A stretch of 64,000 bases of DNA, taken from NCBI GenBank assembly GCA_964372095.1, contig CAYJPV010000009.1, positions 1 to 64,000 on the forward strand. The letters run 5' to 3'. A model generated the notes under the pieces. It made no database searches, had not been told where the DNA came from, and saw nothing but the letters and a program-made list of their open reading frames with translations. The translations under genes were made by a program, and so were the position numbers. The stretch is from CAYJPV01 sp964372095. GTDB lineage: Bacteria; Acidobacteriota; Vicinamibacteria; Vicinamibacterales; JAKQTR01. Position 1 is the first letter of the stretch. Each line of letters begins with the position of its first letter. Positions 50,901 to 57,741 of this stretch are shown piece by piece.

Positions 50901-51070
50901 GTGCGGTACTCGAGGTGCCGTCGGGCCTGTCGGAAGGAGCCACCGAGGCGGCGCGGCAGAAGATTCAGGATGCCATCGGCGTGGATGACCTGCAGACGGC
51001 AGTTGCGCCGTCGGAATCCGACCCGGCGGCCGTGGCGCTGCGCGTCAGCACCAGGGAGGGGAAGTCGTAG
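47990..51070 (+). CDS. Cation:proton antiporter fused to DUF389 domain
   Basis: A 1026-aa membrane protein in one uninterrupted frame. Residues about 1-405 form a CPA-type Na+(K+)/H+ antiporter (LLFRLTKIPSVLLLVAIGVVLGP, LFEGGLELDLAH, GAILGATSPAICIPTVSGL, MALQPRGLATAVVAF). A linker of about 90 residues follows. Residues about 505-690 are a DUF389 domain (GQAAIVIGGALIVPLVRPVIATGLALASGD, ALCGGMSGAVIISLRRRTFD, AITLLPPLCVMG). About 727-748 is another helix, then a soluble tail of about 280 residues with BON-like charge pattern. GGGAG lies 6 nt upstream. The stop is 1 nt before the PgpH-like gene. Fusion of the two transport families is unusual. Confidence 0.85.
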   Translation: MSVPVLFALVGTVILLGFLGNLLFRLTKIPSVLLLVAIGVVLGPVTGWIRHDALLSIAPYFGAVALLVILFEGGLELDLAHVVRHAPRTAILATVVFGVSMAVVTVVAHIFLGFTLNTALMLGAILGATSPAICIPTVSGLSVRNDVKTVIKLESAMGEVLLIVSVVLLIQSHVTGTADASGWAWGFARSGLVALVVSSVAGVLWSRLVGWLGREPLSYMLTLGMVCLLYFAVEELGGSPAIAVLLFGMILANMQSIAGRFGPHFSALFGIDIREEQFVLGQFVMNITAELSFLVRTFFFVYLGLLLDFSALSWSLGAWIVGIFFLLLGSRRLGVAMFARHGASFSRTELQTIMALQPRGLATAVVAFMPIQAGIAEAGIFPLYAFVVIVLSNLYMTGGILFAERRLSLDAAGAPSGPGPAATVSEVAWTPSTFEVLQAAEAAPPVSPPVPHAGRAPLFSPARDFEDEPAPRTLVDWMARFFGLRLEDREAEYTEMIRASYLSEPLFWVQTALGAAICALGLILGQAAIVIGGALIVPLVRPVIATGLALASGDVYLLAKLGAKLLCFGVVVVALSAALIDLLPFAVTTAEIVGRTRPTILDFLVALCGGMSGAVIISLRRRTFDYLPGAVIAITLLPPLCVMGFGLGNSLGDAVFRGASLQVTANLFAAVLGAGLILVLVGIPKAAQSASVRQWKEEALAAPMARAVFGRLRLQHVIGRTGSVRARLIVVAIFLLALVIPLQFALNQLTSEFRTRQAITRAQAMFNVPDRSAVVSSSFTVSDDEVAVRLQVATNELFASDDIARFEARMADLAGRRTRLDLVQTIADVGNAGTIRRLLSSRLGAPAPAAAERPVSESLQDVGRRVSRILGRLPLPDRLQVIDVRGGLGGESGPVLGLVYLAEHELSADARTMLARLLAAETGVSENRLGLRWVPSIASVRVSRRGLVLSGDDAETLAALRTALIDFPALRAVLEVPSGLSEGATEAARQKIQDAIGVDDLQTAVAPSESDPAAVALRVSTREGKS

Positions 51071-51071
51071 C

Positions 51072-53450
51072 GTGAGGTTTGTGCATTCGATCCTGCGCGT
51101 ACTGCAGGCGGCCCTCGGCAGGCAGGTGGAGCGGTGGTCTCACCGCCCCGGCGCGGTGCTGCTGTGCCTGACGGCGATCACGGCGGTTAGCCTGGGCCTG
51201 CTCGTGGCCTCTCCGCGATCGCTCCGACCGACGTATCAATTCGAGGTGGGAGACTTCGCGGAGGCGACGATTCGCGCGCCGTGGGACCTGTCCGTGAGCG
51301 ACGAGGTGGCGACCGCGCGGATGCGCGACGAAGCCGCCCGGTTCGCGGCGCCCGTGGCCCGCTTCGACCCGAGCCCGGCGACAACGGTCCCCGCACGCAT
51401 CGTCGAGGTGTTCGGCCGCGCGCGCGACCTGATTGCCCACGCCGACGAGCAACGTATCGTGCCGGCAGGTGAGATGGCGAAGCTCGGGGCGGCCGCCCGG
51501 CGCCGCGCCAGCCAGGTCAGGGCCCGGGACGCCGATCGGGCCGTGCAGACGGTGGTGCAGGACATGCTGGCCCAGGTTGATCTGCAACTCGGCGTGGTGT
51601 TGACACCCGATGAGCGGACGCTGCTCGCCACAGGCCGGTTCGATCGCCGCGTCGAGGATGGGCTCCTGGCGTTGTTCAGAGAGGCGTATTCACGGCCGAT
51701 CGTGGGAGACCTGCCCCAGCTCCGGAACGCGGCGGCCCGCAGTCAGCGGCCCGGAGAGCCGGCGCAGGTCGTGCTGCGGGCCGGAGGAGCGGTTCCCGAC
51801 CGTGCGCTGCCGGACGCCGCGATGCTCGATGATGTGCCCGGCGCCATCCGGCGTTTGCACGCGCGCGCGCCGTATCTGACGCCTGGTCTGGCCGTCTCCG
51901 AACAGGCTGCGCTCGTGGGATTGGCCTCCCGCCTCGTGAAGCCGGACACCGCCTATGACGATGCGGCCACGGCCCAGCGGCGGGCGCGGGCCGCGGCGGA
52001 CGTGCTGCCGGTGTCGCTGCACTTCCGCCGCAATCAGTTGATCGTGGACGAAGGCCGCGAAGTGACGCGTGAGGCGTTGCTCGTGCTGGAGGCCCTGCGC
52101 CAGCAGGGCCTCCCGCACGCCTTCCTGGCCCGTGCGGCCGGCGCCACGGCGCTGGCATGGGCGCTGCTGGTGGCCCTGTTGTGGTTGCCGCACCGGCTTG
52201 GTCTCCCGCGGGTCGCGTGGCGCGATGCCGCCTTCCTGCTGGTGGCCAGCACCGTCGCCACGGCAGCCTTCTGGGTCTGGCTGATGCTGGCTGACTCCGT
52301 GTCGGCGCGGGCGCCGGGCATGCCGCGTATGGCGCTCCTGCTGCTGTTTCCGTCGACAGCCGCGCCCATGCTGGCCGGGCTGGTGTTGCCCCGGCGCCTT
52401 GTCGTGGGGCTGGCGGCAACGGTGGCGGTGATGGCCGGCTTCCTGACGGACCTCGGGGTACTGTACGCGGCTCACACCTTCGTGATCGGGCTGGTTGGCG
52501 CGCAACTGGTGGCTCCATGCCGCCAGCGGTCCTGCGTCATTCGAGCCGGTGCTCAGAGCGGCACTGCGGCTGTCGTGACGGGCTTCGGCGTCGTCGCCCT
52601 CGCCGGACCGGATGGCGATGTCGTGGCCGGGCTGACGGCGATGGCCGGCGCGTTTGCCGGCGCCTCGGCCGGGGCGCTCGTCGCGCTGGCGTTCAGCCGC
52701 CTGGCGGAGTGGGCGTTCGGCTACTCGACGAAGTTGCGCCTGGTCGAACTCCTGAGTTACGAGCATCCATTGCTGAGGCAGTTCATGGAGCGGGCCCCGG
52801 GGACGTTCCAGCACTCGGTGGCCGTGGCCCTGTTGGGGCGTGCGGCGGCTGACGCCATCGGCGCGGACACCCTGCTGGTTCGTGTCGGGGCGTTGTACCA
52901 CGATGTGGGCAAGATGGAACACCCGTTGTATTTCACCGAGAATCAGCGAGACGAAAACCCGCACGACGGGATGGCGCCGGCAGACAGCGCGCGGGTCATC
53001 CTGAACCACGTGGCCGACGGCGTGCGGCTCCTGCGCCAGCACGGGGTCGGTGCGCGAATCGAGGAGTTCGCACGGGAGCATCAGGGGACCGGTGCGCTCA
53101 CCGTATTCCAGCAGAAGGCCGAAGCGGCCGGTGGCGCAGTGAATCCCGACGACTTCCGGTATCCCGGCCCGCGTCCCCGGTCGCGGGAAACGGCTATCCT
53201 GATGATGGCCGACAAGATCGAGGCGACCGCCCGGTCGGTGGGGGCGAAGACGACCGGGGAGTTCCGGCGTGTGGTCGACCGCACGATTGATACCCTGCAG
53301 GGGACCGGGCAGTTTGACGACTCGCCCCTGACGCTGCGCGATCTGATGCTTGTGCGCCAGGCCTTCGCCTCGGCGCTCAGTGACGTTCACCACACCCGCG
53401 TGGCGTATCCGGCAGCGACCGGGCCTGTGGGGCCCGTTGGCCGGGTGTGA
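51072..53450 (+). CDS. 7TM-HD phosphohydrolase, PgpH family (c-di-AMP phosphodiesterase-like)
   Basis: A 792-aa membrane protein. Helix near 28-47, an extracytoplasmic 7TMR-HDED domain (about 50-350), seven transmembrane helices (about 352-545), and a C-terminal HD domain (about 560-775). Metal-site residues are His581 (TFQHS), His610-Asp611 (YHDVGK), His646 (LNHVADG), His670 (EHQGT) and Asp714 (MMADKIEA). In PgpH the fifth motif is EHHGT; here the second His is Gln671. NPHDGMAP and FRYPGPRPRSRE are also typical. The start is GTG 51072, with GGAGGGG upstream inside the antiporter gene, one base after its stop. Confidence 0.9.
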   Translation: MRFVHSILRVLQAALGRQVERWSHRPGAVLLCLTAITAVSLGLLVASPRSLRPTYQFEVGDFAEATIRAPWDLSVSDEVATARMRDEAARFAAPVARFDPSPATTVPARIVEVFGRARDLIAHADEQRIVPAGEMAKLGAAARRRASQVRARDADRAVQTVVQDMLAQVDLQLGVVLTPDERTLLATGRFDRRVEDGLLALFREAYSRPIVGDLPQLRNAAARSQRPGEPAQVVLRAGGAVPDRALPDAAMLDDVPGAIRRLHARAPYLTPGLAVSEQAALVGLASRLVKPDTAYDDAATAQRRARAAADVLPVSLHFRRNQLIVDEGREVTREALLVLEALRQQGLPHAFLARAAGATALAWALLVALLWLPHRLGLPRVAWRDAAFLLVASTVATAAFWVWLMLADSVSARAPGMPRMALLLLFPSTAAPMLAGLVLPRRLVVGLAATVAVMAGFLTDLGVLYAAHTFVIGLVGAQLVAPCRQRSCVIRAGAQSGTAAVVTGFGVVALAGPDGDVVAGLTAMAGAFAGASAGALVALAFSRLAEWAFGYSTKLRLVELLSYEHPLLRQFMERAPGTFQHSVAVALLGRAAADAIGADTLLVRVGALYHDVGKMEHPLYFTENQRDENPHDGMAPADSARVILNHVADGVRLLRQHGVGARIEEFAREHQGTGALTVFQQKAEAAGGAVNPDDFRYPGPRPRSRETAILMMADKIEATARSVGAKTTGEFRRVVDRTIDTLQGTGQFDDSPLTLRDLMLVRQAFASALSDVHHTRVAYPAATGPVGPVGRV

Positions 53451-53473
53451 CACCGCGGATTCGGAGTTTGCAC

Positions 53474-54361
53474 ATGGATCGTATTCGTGTCGCCACCTTG
53501 CAGTACTTCATCCGGCCCGTGAAGACGTTCTCCGAGTTTCGTGAACAGGTCGCCGGTCTGGTCGAGACCGCGGCGGACTACAAGTGCCAGCTTCTGGTGT
53601 TCCCCGAGTACTTCACGGTCCAGTTGCTGACGCTCGGGAACGTCCGGCGCCCGATCGCGGTCCAGGTGAGGGACCTGGCCGCGCAGGTGCCCGAGTTCAT
53701 CGAGTGTATGGGTTCGCTCGCAAGGCAGTACCGACTGCACATCGTCGCCGGCACCATCCCGGTCATGGCCGGGGTCGGGGACGAGGTGCTCAACGTCTGC
53801 CACGTCTTTTCGCCAACCGGGGCCATCGGCAATCAGCCCAAGCTGCACACCACCCGGTTCGAGAGCGAGGACTGGCGGATTTCCCCGGGTTCGACGCTGC
53901 GGGTCTTCGATACGGCGCTCGGGCGTCTCGCGATCGCGATCTGTTATGACGTGGAGTTCCCGGAGATCGCCAGATCGGCTGCCCGGTGTGGAGCCCAGAT
54001 TCTGATCGTGCCCAGCTGCACCGACGACCGCCAGGGGTACTGGCGCGTCCGCTACTGCGCCCAGGCGCGGGCTATCGAGAACCAGATGTACGTGATCCAG
54101 TCCTCGACCGTCGGCTCCTTGCCGATGGTGCCGGCGGTGTCACTGAACTACGGGCAGGCCGCGATCCTCACCCCGAGCGATTTCGCCTTTTCCCGGGACG
54201 GGATTCTGGCAGAAGGGATCCCGAACCAGGAGACCATGGTGATTGGCGAACTGAATCTGACGACCATCGTCGACTCGCGGTCCAGCGGGACGGTGCTGCC
54301 GCTGCTCGACAGCGGACGGACGGCGGAGATCGCATCGCGGGTGGAGGTGACGTCCCTATGA
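53474..54361 (+). CDS. Nitrilase superfamily carbon-nitrogen hydrolase
   Basis: A 295-aa hydrolase with the Glu45 (VFPEYF), Lys123 (NQPKLH) and Cys157 (ICYDVEFPE) triad. It probably acts on an amide or ureide substrate. ATG 53474 is preferred because GGAG lies 7 nt upstream and the next residues DRIRVATLQY are typical; a GTG at 53447 overlaps the PgpH stop codon and would add nine residues. The stop overlaps the GNAT gene by ATGA. In many bacteria the same two domains form a single protein, GNAT first and hydrolase second; here they are separate genes in reverse order. Confidence 0.9.
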   Translation: MDRIRVATLQYFIRPVKTFSEFREQVAGLVETAADYKCQLLVFPEYFTVQLLTLGNVRRPIAVQVRDLAAQVPEFIECMGSLARQYRLHIVAGTIPVMAGVGDEVLNVCHVFSPTGAIGNQPKLHTTRFESEDWRISPGSTLRVFDTALGRLAIAICYDVEFPEIARSAARCGAQILIVPSCTDDRQGYWRVRYCAQARAIENQMYVIQSSTVGSLPMVPAVSLNYGQAAILTPSDFAFSRDGILAEGIPNQETMVIGELNLTTIVDSRSSGTVLPLLDSGRTAEIASRVEVTSL

Positions 54362-55101
54362 CGACCGCGCTCGGTTCGGTCGTGATTCGACACCTCGCGG
54401 AGGAGGACTTCGAGCCGATTGTCGACCTCACCCGCGCGGTCTATCCCACGAGCCCACCCTGGTCGGCGAGGCAACTCGAATCGCATCTGGCGGTGTTTCC
54501 TGACGGGCAGTTCGTGGCCGTCGAACTCGCTACGCGGCGAGTCGTCGGGATGGCGGCGTGCCTGATCGTGCTGTGGGACGACTACGACACCCGGGCGAGC
54601 TGGCGGGACTTCACAGACGGCGGCATGTTCACGAATCACGATCCGTCCAGGGGGCGCACCTTGTACGGCGCGGAAGTCATGGTGCACCCGGACGTCCAGG
54701 GTCGTGGCATCGGGTCGGCACTGTATGGTGCCCGGCGCGCCCTCGCCGAGCGGTTGGGTCTGCTCCGGATTCGCGCGGGCGCGCGGCTCCGGGGATACCA
54801 TCGTTGTGCAGACGCCGAGTCGGCGGAAGCCTACGTGGCGCGAGTTGCGGCGGGCGCCTGTTTCGACCCGACCCTGTCGTTTCAGCTTCGCCACGGGTTC
54901 CACGTACTCGCGGTGGCGCCGGACTACCTCCACCACGACCCGGAGAGCCTGGGCTATGCGGCGGTCATCGAGTGGATTAACCGTCTGGTGGCTCGCCCCG
55001 AGGACTATCCTGCCGGGAGGTACCAGCTCGACCGGGCCCCGGCTCATGCCGGGCCGCGGCGCCGGCGGGCGGGTGCACGAGGTCGTTCGTCGGCGCGCTG
55101 A
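54358..55101 (+). CDS. GNAT family N-acetyltransferase
   Basis: A 247-aa acetyltransferase. VVIRHLAEEDFEPIVDLTRAVYP starts the fold (about 8-30), and VMVHPDVQGRGIGSALYGARR (about 101-121) is the acetyl-CoA motif A with QxxGxG. The C-terminus is Arg/Ala-rich and may be disordered. It overlaps the nitrilase stop by ATGA, so the two are coupled and probably form a complex. The substrate is unknown. Confidence 0.85.
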   Translation: MTTALGSVVIRHLAEEDFEPIVDLTRAVYPTSPPWSARQLESHLAVFPDGQFVAVELATRRVVGMAACLIVLWDDYDTRASWRDFTDGGMFTNHDPSRGRTLYGAEVMVHPDVQGRGIGSALYGARRALAERLGLLRIRAGARLRGYHRCADAESAEAYVARVAAGACFDPTLSFQLRHGFHVLAVAPDYLHHDPESLGYAAVIEWINRLVARPEDYPAGRYQLDRAPAHAGPRRRRAGARGRSSAR

Positions 55102-55188
55102 GTCCTTCGCGCGAACGCGACGTACTGAGCCTGGCGCGGGTACGCCTCCGGGACGTCTCGTGATGTCAGCCAGGGGGACGCGCTGCCG

Positions 55189-55671
55189 TCACCGGGCGAG
55201 GCCGGGCGACGGCTCAGTCGTTGCGTCAGGCGTCTCCTCGGCGGGAACGGGATACCGAAGGGCGGTGCGCAGCCGGATCTGAATCTCGGTGAGAGTGGCG
55301 CCGGTTGACGGATCGGCTCGGGTCAGACCTGCCGTCACCGGGTCGCGCAGCTGGAGAACGCCGGCAAGGGCGGTCCGGAATCGCGGCTCAGCATTGCCGC
55401 CCGCCTCGGCTCGAACGCCATCGAAGAACCGAGACGACGTCACCTGCGCCTGGCCGAAGTCCTGCCTGGACACCAGTTGTGACAGACTGAGCAGCTCGCC
55501 GAGCAGCCCGGCGACCGCACGCTCCGCCCGCACGGCGGTCAGTTCGGACTCCACAGACGCAAGCCTGGCTGTGAGTGCCTGATTCTGGTTGTACCCCGGC
55601 CAGAAGCCGGCCAGATAGGCCGCGACGAGCAGCAGCATTCCGAGGGGGATCATGATCTTCTTGGCGAACAT
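55189..55671 (-). CDS. Small membrane-anchored protein of unknown function
   Basis: A 160-aa protein. Residues about 7-26 form one transmembrane segment (IMIPLGMLLLVAAYLAGFW). About 30-60 are a probable coiled coil (ALTARLASVESELTAVRAERA). The rest is soluble, with a Pro/Thr-rich end. No known family recognised. It is the last gene of the trehalose-osmolyte cluster, 71 nt after the MscS-like gene, and may interact with it. Confidence 0.65.
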   Translation of the reverse strand: MFAKKIMIPLGMLLLVAAYLAGFWPGYNQNQALTARLASVESELTAVRAERAVAGLLGELLSLSQLVSRQDFGQAQVTSSRFFDGVRAEAGGNAEPRFRTALAGVLQLRDPVTAGLTRADPSTGATLTEIQIRLRTALRYPVPAEETPDATTEPSPGLAR

Positions 55672-55742
55672 CGACGCTCCTTCGCCCCGAGTAGGTGGGG
55701 CCGTTGCAGCCGGGTGAGGCCTTCCGTGAGGCGTCCTGCTGC

Positions 55743-56444
55743 TCAGAAGTGGCTGAGTGAATCCGTTGAGTCCCGTGCGGCCTGCTCCTTCTGGCGTTCG
55801 AGTGTCCGGGTGACAAGATCGCGCGATCCAAGCCCCACGGCCAACGCCAGCGCGAGCACAATGCCGCCGAACAGGATACCGAAGGCCAGGTCAACCAGGC
55901 TTCCGCCGACGCCGAGGTGCTTGAGCGCCATGGCCGCCGTGAGCACCGAGACGAGCCAGCGTACTCCCACCCCGAGCAGTCGCGAGTAGGGGAGGTTGCT
56001 GTTGACGGCGGCAATCAGGACACCCCGGCCCAGGAACCGGGCCACCGCGACGCCCACCGCGACGACGATCATCGCCGCCAGCAGGTTCGGGAGGTAGCCC
56101 AGCACCGGCATGACCAATTGTGTGGTCAGGCTGGCATCGAGCGCCGTGAGCCCGACCAGGGCGCCGAGGACCATCACGCCGAGCCTGGTCACCCGCACGA
56201 CCAGCCGTGTGGGGCTCTTCCCCGGGGAGAGATCCGCGAGGCCCGACCAACCCCATCGTTCCAGCGCCGCATCGAACTCGAGACCGCGCAACGACCGGCG
56301 GAGCACGACGCCGAGGGCCCATGCCACGAGGGCCGACAGACACACCGCGACGAGCAACGCCACCATCCCGGGCAGCAGGCGTGCGATGCCGGTGACGAGG
56401 CGTGTTGCGGATTCCAGGAGCGCTTGTTGAGCTTGTTCCCACAT
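55743..56444 (-). CDS. MscS-like conserved transmembrane-helix protein
   Basis: A 233-aa membrane protein with about five helices. It contains repeats of the 'conserved TM helix' found N-terminal to small mechanosensitive channels (LPNLLAAMIVVAVGVAVARFLGRG and LVDLAFGILFGGIVLALALAVG), but no MscS beta-domain follows. It may be a channel-like osmotic safety protein or a partner of one. ATG 56444 starts MWEQAQQALLE; the frame is open further, but into the upstream gene. It lies 17 nt after the glycosyltransferase-like gene. Confidence 0.78.
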   Translation of the reverse strand: MWEQAQQALLESATRLVTGIARLLPGMVALLVAVCLSALVAWALGVVLRRSLRGLEFDAALERWGWSGLADLSPGKSPTRLVVRVTRLGVMVLGALVGLTALDASLTTQLVMPVLGYLPNLLAAMIVVAVGVAVARFLGRGVLIAAVNSNLPYSRLLGVGVRWLVSVLTAAMALKHLGVGGSLVDLAFGILFGGIVLALALAVGLGSRDLVTRTLERQKEQAARDSTDSLSHF

Positions 56445-56461
56445 AGTGTTCTCCCCGGCTC

Positions 56462-57706
56462 TCACGGACTGAAGCGATCGGGCCATCGCCAGCGCGACAG
56501 CAGGTACGGTTTCTGGCGTTCGAAGGCGAGGCACAGTCGTTCCTGCCGATCGCCCGCCCCGTTGCCCTGACCGAACTGGATGATCCAGGAGGCCACCCAC
56601 GCCAGATACAGCGGCACGAACGCGCGCAGCAGGTGGTCCCGGCTGATGACGCGGAGACGGTAGCCCAGCGACATGTCGAAGACGATTCGCGCCCACAGCT
56701 CGTCGGGCAGGGAAAACTGCGGCGCCGGCTGCCGAGTGAGCTTCTTCAATTCGAGGATCGTTGCGGGCGGCAGCATCGAGGTCCAGACGTCGGCCAGGTT
56801 CCGGAAGGCCGACTGAAAGGCCTCCACCATGTGGGCGGTGTCGACCGGCGGCGCCGCGCCTGGAGCCGGGGCGGGGCGCAGGTTCCCCGATGACAGGACT
56901 GGGCGCGAGGCGCGAACCCGCTGCCAGCAGACGGCCCGGTATTCCATGTCCGCGAAGAGCGAGCCCACCGTCGTCGCGAAGACTGCGCTCAGGTCAACAG
57001 GCCCCGGTGCCGTGTCCGGGCGGGGCGTCACCGCTTCGCCAACCTTCATGCCCGCACAGGCTGCCTCATGGGCCAGCCAGATTGACGGGCGTGTCCGGCC
57101 GCTGGTTGGCAGGCCGGCCACGCGGGCCGACAGGGCCGCGGAGCAGGCGAAGTTGACGACCACCGGGTCGTGCAGCCGCAGGCCGAAGAGTGTTCGCGTG
57201 AGGGGGGCGAAGATGCCCCGCGTCAGGAGTCCTTCGAACGGGCCGGCGTTGTGGCGCGCAATCACCAGGTCTGCACCCTGCCCGAGGACCGGCCCGACGA
57301 GGCGGGCGATGTCATCCGGAGTGACTGCGGTTGACAACGTGCCGAGCACACACACCGCCTTGGCCTCGAGTTGCCGCGCGATCAGCATCACGGTGCGGAC
57401 CGAGTCCGAGTGCCCGGTGACCGACGCCTCGAGTTGATCCGCGCTGACCATTGGTGCGTACATCAGTGTGACCGCATCGGGCTGTGCCGGTGCTTCGTGA
57501 TCCGGATCGCCGATCAGGCCCGGATCGGCGTGGATCATCACCGTCCGCTGGGCTGGCGGAAATGCCCTGAGAGCCTCGCGCCACGCGTGCACCGCGGCGT
57601 GCACGGCAACTTTGTCGACGCATCCGGGTACGCCGATGACCACGTCCGCCTGGCCGATCTGCTCCAGCCTCCTGGCGGCGTCGTGCGGAATGCCGTCCAC
57701 GTTCAT
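56462..57706 (-). CDS. Glycosyltransferase-like protein (nucleotide-diphospho-sugar transferase fold)
   Basis: A 414-aa soluble protein. It resembles GT-A type sugar transferases such as glucosyl- or mannosylglycerate synthases: QADVVIGVPGCVDKVAVHAAV near the N-terminus, VTPDDIARLVGPVLGQGADLVIA, and PFEGLLTRGIFAPLTRTLFGLRLHDP, typical of the region that positions the acceptor. A DxD-like metal motif is not certain. In this context a role in making a compatible solute is plausible. It is 35 nt after treS-mak on the same strand. Family assignment is moderate. Confidence 0.6.
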   Translation of the reverse strand: MNVDGIPHDAARRLEQIGQADVVIGVPGCVDKVAVHAAVHAWREALRAFPPAQRTVMIHADPGLIGDPDHEAPAQPDAVTLMYAPMVSADQLEASVTGHSDSVRTVMLIARQLEAKAVCVLGTLSTAVTPDDIARLVGPVLGQGADLVIARHNAGPFEGLLTRGIFAPLTRTLFGLRLHDPVVVNFACSAALSARVAGLPTSGRTRPSIWLAHEAACAGMKVGEAVTPRPDTAPGPVDLSAVFATTVGSLFADMEYRAVCWQRVRASRPVLSSGNLRPAPAPGAAPPVDTAHMVEAFQSAFRNLADVWTSMLPPATILELKKLTRQPAPQFSLPDELWARIVFDMSLGYRLRVISRDHLLRAFVPLYLAWVASWIIQFGQGNGAGDRQERLCLAFERQKPYLLSRWRWPDRFSP

Positions 57707-57741
57707 GTTCGCTCCAGCCGGTTCTCCGACAATGACGGACC

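Noticed and set aside
51690..53453. 587-codon minus-strand open frame
   Set aside because: Antisense to the PgpH-like gene, which has intact HD motifs. The opposite frame has composition typical of a shadow.
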